Shown here: positions 46,865 to 54,980 of the stretch, piece after piece
Layout: the number at the start of each line of letters is the position of its first letter
How positions within the stretch are numbered: the first letter of the stretch is position 1
Assembly (NCBI RefSeq): GCF_001995215.1
Contig: NZ_MUXN01000022.1
Location: 186,001-250,000, forward strand
Source of the DNA: Amycolatopsis azurea DSM 43854
GTDB taxonomy: Bacteria > Actinomycetota > Actinomycetes > Mycobacteriales > Pseudonocardiaceae
DNA length: 64,000 nucleotides
Direction of reading: 5' to 3'
Program-made: the position numbers and the translations under genes
Notes under the pieces: generated by a model
The model's database searches: none
What the model was told of the DNA's origin: nothing
What the model saw: only the letters and a program-made list of their open reading frames with translations

Positions 46865-47521
46865 ATGCAAGCAACCACCAGCGCGTCCAGAACCGTCACC
46901 CCCGATGCGGTCCCCGGATACACGACTCCGGAGAACCTGCCTCGACCGGGCGGACGGCTGACCAAGGAGGATCTCGACCCCCTCGTAAGGGACGCGGGCG
47001 ACGGGAATCCCGCCGCGATCCAGTCCCTGCTGCGGATGATCGGCCCCGTCGTGGTCCGGTACTGCCGCGCCAGAATGGGTGGCCGCGACCTGTCCTACCT
47101 GTCGGCGGACGACGTCGCGCAGGAAGTGTGCATGGCGGTACTGAAGGCGCTGCCCGGCTACCAGGATCGCGGCGGCTCGTTCCTGTATCTCGTGCACGCC
47201 ATCGCCGCCAACAAGGTCGCCGACGCCTACCGCGCGGTCTCCCGTGACCGGTCGGAACCGGTACCGGAACTGCCGGAACGGCCCATCGCCGACAACGAAC
47301 CCGAAACGCACGCCCTGCACCTGGACCTCGGTGCCCGGCTCAACCGCCTGCTCTCCACCCTGCCGCGGGTGCAGCAGGAGATCCTCGCCCTCCGCATCGC
47401 CGTCGGCCTTTCCGCCGCCGAGACCGCCGAGGCCCTCGGGATCTCCGCCGGCAACGTGCGCGTGACGCAGCACCGCGCACTGGCCCGCCTGCGGACGATG
47501 GTCAAGCAGGACGAGTTCTGA
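46865..47521 (+). CDS. ECF RNA polymerase sigma factor, SigD/ShbA-like
   Basis: 218 residues from the ATG 5 nt after GGGAGG. Region 2 (LLRMIGPVVVRYCRARMG, YLSADDVAQEVCMAVLKALPGYQ, FLYLVHAIAANKVADAYRA) and region 4 (LSTLPRVQQEILALRIAVGLSAAETAEALGISAGNVRVTQHRAL) are complete. The wording matches the SigD (Mycobacterium) / ShbA (Streptomyces) group, which controls growth-phase genes including the principal sigma factor. No anti-sigma gene follows; a strong intrinsic terminator does, so it is monocistronic. Confidence 0.88.
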   Translation: MQATTSASRTVTPDAVPGYTTPENLPRPGGRLTKEDLDPLVRDAGDGNPAAIQSLLRMIGPVVVRYCRARMGGRDLSYLSADDVAQEVCMAVLKALPGYQDRGGSFLYLVHAIAANKVADAYRAVSRDRSEPVPELPERPIADNEPETHALHLDLGARLNRLLSTLPRVQQEILALRIAVGLSAAETAEALGISAGNVRVTQHRALARLRTMVKQDEF

Positions 47522-47598
47522 CTCCTTTCCCCCCTGCCGCAGGTCATTGATCGGCGGTTCACAGGCGCCCGGACCCCGCGCCGTCCACTTTCTTCCTC

Positions 47599-47624
47599 GA
47601 ACCGGCTTCCGGCCGGTTCTTTTT
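47599..47624 (+). terminator. Intrinsic terminator of the sigma factor gene
   Basis: GAACCGGC-TTCCG-GCCGGTTC, a perfect 8-bp stem with a 5-nt loop, followed directly by five T residues (47620-47624). It is the clearest classical terminator in the window and touches the stop of the convergent amidohydrolase gene. Confidence 0.9.
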
Positions 47625-48448
47625 CATGCCAGGCAGTAGGCCCGTCGGGCGGTGCCGTCGAAGAACTCCAGCCGTTCGGCGTCGCTCAACGAGCCCGTCA
47701 GCGAGAAGGCCGTGTCCACGACGACTTCGTAGGCGGCCGCGAGTTCGCAGACCGGCCAGTCCGAGCCGAACATCAGCCGCGAAGCCCCGAAGGACTCCAG
47801 CACGTGCTCGGCCCAGCGCCCCAGCTGCCCGACCTTCCACCGCGCCCAGTCCGCCTCGGTCACCAGCCCCGAAAGCTTGCAGTACACGTTGTCCAGCTCG
47901 CCCAACGCGGCGACGCCGTCCGCCCACGGCTGCCATTCCCCCGAGGCGATCGGCGGTTTCGCGGCGTGGTCGAGCACGAAGACCTGCTCCGGCAACGCTT
48001 TCGCGGCGGCGAGAGCCGCGGGAAGCTGGGGTGGCTTCACCAGCAGGTCGTACGCCAGCCCGGCCTCCCCGAGCGCGGCGAGACTGCGCAGGACGTCGGG
48101 CCGCGTCAGCCACGACGGGTCCGGTTCGTTCTCCACCTGGTGCCGGATTCCCACCAGCGGCCCGGAAAACGCCGCCACTCGCTCGGCGACGCCGGGGGCC
48201 GTGAGGTCGATCCAGCCGACGACGCCCGCGATCAGGGGTTCGGCGACAGCGGCGGCGAGGAATTCGCGCGTCTCCTCCTCCGACGAGACCGTCTGCACCA
48301 GCACGGTCCCCTTCACCCCGGCCGCCTCGGTCACCGCGCGGAGATCGTCCACTGTGTACGGACGACGGATCGGGTCCAGCGCCTCGCCGGTCATCCACGG
48401 ATAGTCCCGGCTCGCGGGATCCCAGAGATGGTGGTGCGCGTCGATCAA
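47624..48448 (-). CDS. L-fuconolactonase-like amidohydrolase
   Basis: 274 residues from a TTG overlapping the preceding stop (TTGA). DAHHHLWDPASRDYPWM (metal-binding His pair), GIRHQVENEPDPSWL, VLDHAAKPPI and FGSDWPVCELAA (catalytic Asp) are features of the COG3618 amidohydrolases that hydrolyse sugar lactones. With a sugar dehydrogenase and mutarotase just upstream and L-fuconate dehydratase at 55 kb, lactone opening in L-fucose oxidation is the best reading. Confidence 0.82.
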   Translation of the reverse strand: MIDAHHHLWDPASRDYPWMTGEALDPIRRPYTVDDLRAVTEAAGVKGTVLVQTVSSEEETREFLAAAVAEPLIAGVVGWIDLTAPGVAERVAAFSGPLVGIRHQVENEPDPSWLTRPDVLRSLAALGEAGLAYDLLVKPPQLPAALAAAKALPEQVFVLDHAAKPPIASGEWQPWADGVAALGELDNVYCKLSGLVTEADWARWKVGQLGRWAEHVLESFGASRLMFGSDWPVCELAAAYEVVVDTAFSLTGSLSDAERLEFFDGTARRAYCLA

Positions 48449-49416
48449 GGCCGTTCCTCCTGTCGCAGCACGGTGTCCTCACGCAACAGTCCCGCACGGA
48501 TCAGGTCCGTCCACAACTCGCGCGGCACCGGGCGCCGGAAGCGTTCGGCGTTGAGCCGGACCTGACCGGGATCGTGCGCGCCGACGACGACGGACACCAC
48601 CGCCGGATGCGCGGCGGGCAACGCCAGAGCGGCCTGCGGGAGTTCGACGCCGTGCCGTTCGCAGACCTCGGCGATCCGCTGTGCCCGCTCGACCAGCTCG
48701 GCCGGCGCCTCGGCGTAGTCGTACATCGTGCCCGGCGACGCGGTCGCGAGGATCCCGGCGTTGAACGCGCCCCCGGCGACCACGTCCACGCCGCGTTCCG
48801 CGCACAGCGGGAGAAGATCGTCGAGCGCCGGCTGGTTCAGCAGGGTGTACCGGCCCGCCAGCAGGATCACGTCGAGATCGAACCGGCGGACGAACTCCGC
48901 GAGCATCGGCGCCTGGTTCATCCCCGCCCCGATGGCGTCGACGACACCCTGCTCCCGCAGTTCGAGCAGCGCGGGGAACGCACCGTTGACGGTGTCCTCG
49001 AAATGCCGGTCCGGGTCGTGCACGTAGACGACGTCCACCCGGTCGAGCCCGAGGCGTTCCAGACTGTCCTCAAGCGACCGGAGGATGCCGTCACGGCTGA
49101 AATCCCAGCGTCTCTTGTACGCCGCCGGCACGACGAAACCCTGCGAATCGGTGCGCGAAGCACCGCCAGGGTCGGGTTCCAGCACGCGACCGACCTTGGT
49201 CGACACCACGAAATCCGCGCGGGGATACGCCGAAAGCGCCGCTCCCAGCCGTCGTTCCGACAGCCCGAGCCCGTAGTGCGGGGCGGTGTCGAAGTACCGG
49301 ATCCCTTCGTCCCACGCCTGCCGGACGGTCGCCTCGGCCGTCTCGCCGGTGATGGCGTGGTACAGGTTGCCCAGCTGCGCGCAGCCGAGCCCCAGTGGGG
49401 ACAGGGACATCTTCAC
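48445..49416 (-). CDS. L-fucose/D-threo-aldose 1-dehydrogenase-like aldo-keto reductase
   Basis: 323 residues; the GTG at 49416 overlaps the mutarotase stop and has GGGAG five nt upstream; an ATG two codons on is possible. LGLGCAQLGNLY, the catalytic DTAPHYGLGLSERRLG (Asp, Tyr), VSTKVGRVL (Lys) and DVVYVHDPDRHFED (His) match L-fucose dehydrogenases of the oxidative pathway. It would convert L-fucose (or L-galactose/D-arabinose) to the lactone used by the next gene. Confidence 0.85.
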   Translation of the reverse strand: MKMSLSPLGLGCAQLGNLYHAITGETAEATVRQAWDEGIRYFDTAPHYGLGLSERRLGAALSAYPRADFVVSTKVGRVLEPDPGGASRTDSQGFVVPAAYKRRWDFSRDGILRSLEDSLERLGLDRVDVVYVHDPDRHFEDTVNGAFPALLELREQGVVDAIGAGMNQAPMLAEFVRRFDLDVILLAGRYTLLNQPALDDLLPLCAERGVDVVAGGAFNAGILATASPGTMYDYAEAPAELVERAQRIAEVCERHGVELPQAALALPAAHPAVVSVVVGAHDPGQVRLNAERFRRPVPRELWTDLIRAGLLREDTVLRQEERP

Positions 49417-49742
49417 GGAAGCTCCCAAACCAGGCCGAGACCCGAATCGCCGCCCGAGTAGTCGTCTTCGACGTCGAGCAGTTCCGACATCCGTGCCTGC
49501 CACGGGATGTTGGCCGGATGATCGCGCAGGACCGCGCGCATCTTCGCGTAGTCCTCCACCTCGACGACGTGGAACAGGTCGAGACCGTCACGCCAGATCC
49601 GCCACGAACGCACGCCCGCGTCGCGCAGGGCTTCGTCCAGCTCAGGCGGGATGACGGCGTGGACCGACTCGTATTCGGCCTCCTTGCCCGGCTTCAACCG
49701 GGTGTGGAGTGCCACTCTTTGTAGTGCGACACCGTGGGTCAC
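49413..49742 (-). CDS. L-rhamnose/L-fucose mutarotase family protein (RhaM-like)
   Basis: 109 residues from a GTG. RVALHTRLKPGKEAEYESVHAVIPPELDEALRDAGVRSWRIWR and FHVVEVEDYAKMRAVLRDHPAN carry the RhaM signature (His and Tyr/Trp residues of the ferredoxin-like fold). It interconverts sugar anomers, feeding the dehydrogenase. It is the first gene of the mutarotase-dehydrogenase-lactonase unit and is divergent from the GntR regulator. Confidence 0.85.
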   Translation of the reverse strand: MTHGVALQRVALHTRLKPGKEAEYESVHAVIPPELDEALRDAGVRSWRIWRDGLDLFHVVEVEDYAKMRAVLRDHPANIPWQARMSELLDVEDDYSGGDSGLGLVWELP

Positions 49743-49772
49743 CGCGCCTCCTCAACTCGAAACATGGCACTC

Positions 49773-49800
49773 TGTCAACTGACACTCAAACATCCGAGGT
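49773..49800. promoter_or_regulatory. Candidate GntR operators between mutarotase and regulator
   Basis: TGTCA-AC-TGACA (49773-49784) is a perfect dyad; ACATCCGAGGT (49790-49800) lies next to it and resembles the perfect dyad ACATC-C-GATGT found upstream of the FAH/fucD operon (57195-57205). One of these is a likely site for the GntR regulator encoded from 49822. Confidence 0.45.
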
Positions 49801-49821
49801 CTTCGGGGAGGGCGGTGGAAC

Positions 49822-50532
49822 ATGCCGGTCACCGATGTCGCGATCGACAAGATCAAGGACATGATCATCTCCGGCGAGCTTGCTCCTGGCGACAGGCTGC
49901 CGAAAGAGGCCGAACTGGCCCAGCGGCTCGGCCTGTCCCGCAGCTCGCTGCGCGAAGCGGTGAAGGCGCTGTGCCTGATCCGCGTGCTCGACGTCCGCCA
50001 GGGCGACGGAACGTACGTCACCAGCCTCGAACCGAATCTCCTCCTCGACGCGATGACGTTCGTGGTGGACTTCCACCGCGACGACACCGTGCTGGATTTC
50101 CTCGCCGTACGCCGGATCCTCGAACCGGCGGCGACGGCGATGGCCGCGATGCACATGGGCGACGAGGACATCGCGGAACTAGGCCGCCTGCTCGACGAAC
50201 TGGCCGACTCGCCGACGGTGGAGGCACTGGTCGCCAACGACCTGCAGTTCCACCGCAAGATCGCCGACGGCTCCGGGAATCCGGTGCTGTGCTCGCTGCT
50301 GGACAGCCTGTCCGGCCCCACCGCGCGCGCCCGCATCTGGCGCGGGCTCACCCAGGAGGGCGCGGTCGCGAAGACCCGCGAGCAGCACACGGCGATCTAC
50401 GAAGCCATCGCCGCCCGCGAGCCCGAACTCGCGCGTTCGTGGGCCACCGTGCACGTGGCGGGGGTGGAGCAATGGCTCCGCAACGCCCTCGGCACCGCCG
50501 ACGATCCCACTTCGGCAGCCGAAGCTTCCTGA
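49822..50532 (+). CDS. GntR-family (FadR/FCD) regulator of the sugar acid cluster
   Basis: 236 residues. The winged helix (IDKIKDMIISGELAPGDRLPKEAELAQRLGLSRSSLREAVKAL region) is followed by an all-helical FCD domain with metal-site candidates (FLAVRRILEPAA, NDLQFHRKIADGSGN, EQHTAIYEAIAAREP). FCD regulators often sense sugar acids. Divergent from the mutarotase operon and followed by the convergent importer operon, it is the natural repressor of both; a sugar acid or keto-deoxy acid is the expected inducer. Confidence 0.88.
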   Translation: MPVTDVAIDKIKDMIISGELAPGDRLPKEAELAQRLGLSRSSLREAVKALCLIRVLDVRQGDGTYVTSLEPNLLLDAMTFVVDFHRDDTVLDFLAVRRILEPAATAMAAMHMGDEDIAELGRLLDELADSPTVEALVANDLQFHRKIADGSGNPVLCSLLDSLSGPTARARIWRGLTQEGAVAKTREQHTAIYEAIAAREPELARSWATVHVAGVEQWLRNALGTADDPTSAAEAS

Positions 50533-50556
50533 CACTGAATCCTCCTCTGGACGTCC

Positions 50557-50605
50557 CGTGAAGGCCCCCTTCCCTCGGCTCAGCCGAGGGAAGGGGGCCT
50601 TCACG
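50557..50605. terminator. 49-bp perfect palindrome between convergent genes
   Basis: Two 24-bp arms, exactly complementary, meet at a single central base (50581). The arm begins CGTGAAGGCCCCCTTCCCTC. It lies between the convergent GntR and permease stops and probably serves as a bidirectional terminator. A related stem, CATGAAGGCCCCCTTC, follows the Bcr/CflA gene at 58641. Confidence 0.85.
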
Positions 50606-50615
50606 CGCGTTCCGG

Positions 50616-51632
50616 CTAGGTTTGGGCTTTTCCGCCTGCGTAGCGGGAAATGATCAGCGCGACCAGGATGATCACGCCGTAGATCGCTTTCAGCCACTCA
50701 GGCGGCACCTGCGCGACCTGCAGCAGGTTGGTGACCGTCTGCAGGAGCAGCACGCCGGTGAGCGCCCCGACCAGCGTGCCCTTCCCACCGTCCAGGGAGA
50801 CACCGCCGATCACCGCAGCCGCGAACACCTGAAGGATGAGCCCGTCGCCCTGATCCGCGCCGAGCGCGCCGACGTAACCCGTGTACGCGAGCCCGCCGAG
50901 CGCGGCCAGCACACCGGCCACGACGAACACACCCCACGAGATCCGGTCGACACGGATACCGGCCGCCCGCGCGGCTTCCCGGTTACCGCCGATGGCGTAC
51001 AGCGACCGGCCGATCCGGTGATACCGCAGCCCCAGCCCGAACGCGGTGAACAGCGCCGCGGCCAGCCACACCGACATCGGCAGGCCGACGAACGTCGTCG
51101 TCGCCAGCGCGGTGAACACGTCCAGCTGGTCGAAGAGCGTCTTCCCCTGGGTGGACCCGATCTGCGTGCCGCGCAGCACGGTCAGCATCGCCAGCGTGAC
51201 GATGAAGGCGTTCAGCTTCAGCTTGACGATCAGGAACCCGTTCACGAAACCGACCGCGGCACCGGCCACCAGCACGGCGAGGATGCCCGCGAAACCGGGG
51301 ATCTCGGTGCCGAAGCCCGAGGACGCCACCGGGATGACCAGCATCGCGCCGAGCGCGGGCGCCATGCCCATGGTGGATTCCAGCGACAGGTCGAACTTCC
51401 CGGTCAGCAGGACGAGAGATTCGCCCAGCACCACCATCGACAGCGCCGCCGAGGCGGACAGGATGCCGACGATGCTGCCGAAGGTCAGGAACGTGTCGCT
51501 GATCAGTCCTCCGATGATCAGCACCACGACGAGCGCCGGCACCAGGGCGAGTTCGCGCAGCCAGCGGAACTTCCGGCGGCGCGGCGGGGCCGCGAGCGTC
51601 GAAGTCTTCGGATCGGTCATCAACTCGGTCAC
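50616..51632 (-). CDS. CUT2-type ABC transporter permease
   Basis: 338 residues from a GTG overlapping the ATPase stop (GTGA). About nine hydrophobic helices, with the ribose-permease-type segments VVLGESLVLLTGKFDLSLESTMG and AAAVIGGVSLDGGKGTLVGALTG. It is the last gene of the FAH-fucD-SDR-SBP-ATPase-permease unit and forms the channel for the probable L-fucose (or related sugar) importer. Confidence 0.88.
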   Translation of the reverse strand: MTELMTDPKTSTLAAPPRRRKFRWLRELALVPALVVVLIIGGLISDTFLTFGSIVGILSASAALSMVVLGESLVLLTGKFDLSLESTMGMAPALGAMLVIPVASSGFGTEIPGFAGILAVLVAGAAVGFVNGFLIVKLKLNAFIVTLAMLTVLRGTQIGSTQGKTLFDQLDVFTALATTTFVGLPMSVWLAAALFTAFGLGLRYHRIGRSLYAIGGNREAARAAGIRVDRISWGVFVVAGVLAALGGLAYTGYVGALGADQGDGLILQVFAAAVIGGVSLDGGKGTLVGALTGVLLLQTVTNLLQVAQVPPEWLKAIYGVIILVALIISRYAGGKAQT

Positions 51633-53149
51633 CGCTCGACTCCTTCGATGTCGGCCACGAGGTCGCCGTCGGACCAGCCCGCCCGGTGTTCGGCGGCCAC
51701 GGCGCCGGCGCGCAGCACCAGCACCCGGTCGCTCAGGCGGAGATCGTCCAGTTCGTCGCTGACGATCAGCACCGCCTTGCCTTCGGCCCGCACCCGGTCG
51801 ACGACCGCGAGGAGCGCCTCTTTCGATTTCACGTCCACGCCCGCGGTCGGGTTGATCAGCACGACCAGGCGCGGATCCCCGGCCAGCGCGCGGGCCAGGA
51901 CGACCTTCTGCTGGTTTCCCCCGGACAGGTCGGACACCGGCTGGCCGGCGTCGGCCGCGACGATGTCGTAGTCCTTCAACGCTTTCGACGCCGTCGAATA
52001 CCGCGTGCCCGGTGACGCGAGGCCACCCTTGCCCATGCGGTCCAAAATGGACAGTGTGGCGTTGTCCGCGATGGAGTGTTCGAGAACCAGGCCTTCGTGA
52101 TGCCGGTCCCTCGGCACGCAGCCGATCCCGGCGCGGATCGCGGCCGGGATGTCGCCCGGTTTCAGCGGCTTCCCGTCCACCCGGATCGTGCCGGAGACCG
52201 GCGACCGCAGTCCGTACACGGTTTCGGCGACCTGGTGCTTGCCGCTGGCGTTGCTGCCCGCGAGCCCGATCACCTCACCGCGGTGGATCCGGAACGTCAC
52301 GTCCGCGAAGCCGTCGCCGGAAAGCCCGTCGACGGTCAGCACCTCGCCGGCGTCCGGCGCCAGCGCCTCACGCGCCGAGGCGTCGCGGACGGAAAGCCCG
52401 CCCTGCTCGCCGGTCATCGCGTCGATCAGCTCGGCGCGGCCGACCTCCGAGACCGGCGCGGTCAGGATGTGCTTGGCGTCGCGCAGCACGGTGACCGCCT
52501 GGCACACCTCGTACACCTCGTGGAGGTGGTGCGAGATGAACAGGAAGGTCACCCCGTTCTCCTGCATCTGGCGCATCCGCTCGAAAAGCCGGTCGATCGC
52601 CTGGCTGTCCAGCTGCGCCGTCGGCTCGTCGAGCACGATGAACCGCGCGCCGTACGAGAGTGCCCTGGCGATCTCGACGAACTGCCGGTCCTCGACCGAA
52701 AGCTCACCCGCCGGGGTGTCGACATCGACACCCACACCCCAGGAGTCGAGCAGTTCCCTGGCCTGACGGCGCAACCGCTGCCAGCCGATCGCGAAACCCT
52801 TTCCCGATTGGCGATTCAGGAACAGGTTCTCCGCGACGGTCAGCTGCGGGACGACCATCGCGTGCTGGTAGACGCAGGCGACGGCACGCTTCCAGTCGTC
52901 CTGTCTGGACAAGGGCGGCGCGGGGACGCCGCCGAACTCGACCGATCCGGCGTCCGTTTTGGACAGTCCGGTGAGGATCGAGACCAGCGTCGACTTCCCG
53001 GCCCCGTTGCGGCCGACGAGCGCGTGCGACTCGCCGGGGTGGACGGTGAGACTGACGTCGGACAGCGCCACGGTCGGGCCGTAGCGTTTGCCGACGCCCT
53101 GTGCGCTGACCACCGGCACGGCGGCGGACCCGGCGGGCAGCGCGCTCAC
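51629..53149 (-). CDS. Two-domain ABC transporter ATP-binding protein (RbsA/MglA type)
   Basis: 506 residues from a GTG overlapping the SBP stop. NBD1 has Walker A GRNGAGKST and FIVLDEPTAQLD; its signature is degenerate (LSVEDRQFVEIARAL). NBD2 has a non-canonical Walker A (GSNASGKHQV), a good signature LSGGNQQKVVLARAL, but its Walker B region reads LVVLINPTAGVDV, so the Asp-Glu pair is replaced by Ile-Asn. One composite site may therefore be inactive, as in several asymmetric transporters. It energises the adjacent permease. Confidence 0.88.
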   Translation of the reverse strand: MSALPAGSAAVPVVSAQGVGKRYGPTVALSDVSLTVHPGESHALVGRNGAGKSTLVSILTGLSKTDAGSVEFGGVPAPPLSRQDDWKRAVACVYQHAMVVPQLTVAENLFLNRQSGKGFAIGWQRLRRQARELLDSWGVGVDVDTPAGELSVEDRQFVEIARALSYGARFIVLDEPTAQLDSQAIDRLFERMRQMQENGVTFLFISHHLHEVYEVCQAVTVLRDAKHILTAPVSEVGRAELIDAMTGEQGGLSVRDASAREALAPDAGEVLTVDGLSGDGFADVTFRIHRGEVIGLAGSNASGKHQVAETVYGLRSPVSGTIRVDGKPLKPGDIPAAIRAGIGCVPRDRHHEGLVLEHSIADNATLSILDRMGKGGLASPGTRYSTASKALKDYDIVAADAGQPVSDLSGGNQQKVVLARALAGDPRLVVLINPTAGVDVKSKEALLAVVDRVRAEGKAVLIVSDELDDLRLSDRVLVLRAGAVAAEHRAGWSDGDLVADIEGVER

Positions 53150-54183
53150 AGGTTGTTCCCCCAGAGGGCCTTGTCGTCGACGTTGTCCTTGGTGACGACG
53201 GGCGCGGGGAGCTGGTCCTCCAGGATCCCCGGGCGGACCTCGACGATCGTGCTGCCGTGGTCGGTCGGCCCGGCCTTGAAGGTCTCCCCCGCCATCGCCT
53301 TCTTGATCCAGTACATGCCGTACTTGGCGTAGTCGTCGGCGGGCTGGGAGACGGTCGCGTCGAGTTCGCCCGCGCGGATCGCGGCCAGCTCCTGCGGGAT
53401 GCCGTCGTTGCTGACCAGCACGACGTGCTTCGGATCGCCGACCGGGAAGTAGAGGTTCTTGCGCTTGAGCGCCTGCTGCGTCGGCGCGAGGTAGACGCCG
53501 CCCGCCTGCATGTAGACGGCCTTGATGTCCGGGTTGGCGGTCAGCAGACTGTCCAAACCGGACGAAGCCTTGTCCGCCTTCCACTCGGCGGCGACCTCCA
53601 GCACCTGCACGCCGGGGAACTTCGCCTTCATGCAGTCCCGGAACGCCTCGGAGCGGTCGCGGCCGTTGACCGAGGCGAGGTCGCCCATGACCTGCACGAC
53701 CTTGCCCGAGGTGACTTTCGCGCCGATCGCCTCGCAGGCCTTGGTACCGTACGCCTTGTTGTCCGCGCGCACCACCATCGCGACCTTGCCGCTCTCGGGC
53801 GCGACGTCGACAGCCACGACCGGGACGCCCTTGTTCTCCGCGGCCTTGAGGCCCGCCACGACGGCCGCGGAGTCCAGCGGCGTCACGACGAGACCCTTGA
53901 CGCCCTGGTTGAGCAAGGTGTTGACGTCGGTGATCTGCTTCGCCGAGTCACTGTCGGCGTTGACCGTCGGCAGCGCCTCGACGCCCTGTTCCTTCGCCTT
54001 CAGCGGTACGTAGTTGTTGTAGGCCTGCCAGAACGGCGAGGTCAGCAACGGGATCGTCGCGCCGACCTTGCCACCCCCACCGGCACCCGGTTTCGGAGCG
54101 TTGTCCTTCGTGGACCCACAGGCCGACAGGGCCAGCCCGAGCGCGGTGGCCGCGGCGGCCACCCTGATCACCCTCGTACGCAC
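53146..54183 (-). CDS. Sugar ABC transporter substrate-binding lipoprotein
   Basis: 345 residues from a GTG with GGAGG five nt before it. A lipoprotein signal peptide ends in LALSAC (Cys22). The mature part is a ribose-type binding protein (GATIPLLTSPFWQAYNNYV, ADSDSAKQITDVNTLLNQGVKGLVV, VVQVMGDLASVNGRDRSEAFRDCM). Two extra Cys (in TKACEAIG and FRDCMK) may form a disulfide. It captures the sugar for the permease and ATPase that follow. Confidence 0.87.
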   Translation of the reverse strand: MRTRVIRVAAAATALGLALSACGSTKDNAPKPGAGGGGKVGATIPLLTSPFWQAYNNYVPLKAKEQGVEALPTVNADSDSAKQITDVNTLLNQGVKGLVVTPLDSAAVVAGLKAAENKGVPVVAVDVAPESGKVAMVVRADNKAYGTKACEAIGAKVTSGKVVQVMGDLASVNGRDRSEAFRDCMKAKFPGVQVLEVAAEWKADKASSGLDSLLTANPDIKAVYMQAGGVYLAPTQQALKRKNLYFPVGDPKHVVLVSNDGIPQELAAIRAGELDATVSQPADDYAKYGMYWIKKAMAGETFKAGPTDHGSTIVEVRPGILEDQLPAPVVTKDNVDDKALWGNNL

Positions 54184-54221
54184 CGCATCCTCCTTGACGA
54201 CAGCCGGAACCGGGTAGGGAG

Positions 54222-54980
54222 CTACTGCTGGACCGGACCGCGCGGGCGCAGCCCGTACATACCGCCGTCGACGGCGAGCGCCGTGCCGGTGGTCGAAGCC
54301 GACAGCGGACTGGCGAGGTACACGATCGCGTTCGCGACCTCGTCCGCGGTCACCAGACGGCCCATCGGCTGACGGGCGGCCAGCGCGGCCCGTTCGGCTT
54401 CGGGGTCGCCCGCGGAATCGAGGAGCCTGCCGACCCACGGGGTGTCCGCGGTGCCGGGGCACACGCAGTTGACCCGGATCCGGTCGGCGAGGTGGTCGGT
54501 CGCCATCGCCAGGGTCAGCGAGAGCACCGCGCCCTTGCTGGCCGAGTACAGCGCACGGTTGGGCAGGCCCGCCCACGCGGCGATCGAACAGGTGTTGACG
54601 ATCGCGGCCGACGGCGAATTCTTCAGATGTGGCAAGGCCGCCCGCGCGAGCCGCACCATGCCGACGACGTTGATGTCGAGCACCCGGTGCCATTCGTCGT
54701 CGCTGTTGGCGGTGACGTCGCCTTGGGCGCCGATGCCCGCGTTGTTGACCAGGATGTCGATCCTGCCGAAGCGGTCCGCGACCGCGCCGATCGCCGAGCG
54801 GACCTCGTCGTCGGAGCCGACGTCGCACCGGAAGCCGGTGAGGCCTTCGGGCAGGTCGTCCGGTTTCAGGTCGAGGACCGCGACCGTCGCACCGCGCGAG
54901 GCCAGCAGGTCCGCGGTGGCCCGGCCGATCCCGGAGGCACCGCCGGTGACGGCGGCGACGAGGCCTTCGAACTCACTCAC
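54222..54980 (-). CDS. SDR dehydrogenase, probable 2-keto-3-deoxy-L-fuconate dehydrogenase
   Basis: 252 residues from a GTG overlapping the fucD end by 8 bp. Classical SDR: TGGASGIG (12-19), NNAG (about 79-82), Ser132-Tyr145-Lys149 catalytic set, and PGTADTPWVGRL. In the oxidative fucose pathway an SDR oxidises 2-keto-3-deoxy-L-fuconate to the 2,4-diketo acid cleaved by the FAH-family enzyme. The specific role rests on neighbours (fucD immediately upstream); the family is certain. Confidence 0.85.
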   Translation of the reverse strand: MSEFEGLVAAVTGGASGIGRATADLLASRGATVAVLDLKPDDLPEGLTGFRCDVGSDDEVRSAIGAVADRFGRIDILVNNAGIGAQGDVTANSDDEWHRVLDINVVGMVRLARAALPHLKNSPSAAIVNTCSIAAWAGLPNRALYSASKGAVLSLTLAMATDHLADRIRVNCVCPGTADTPWVGRLLDSAGDPEAERAALAARQPMGRLVTADEVANAIVYLASPLSASTTGTALAVDGGMYGLRPRGPVQQ

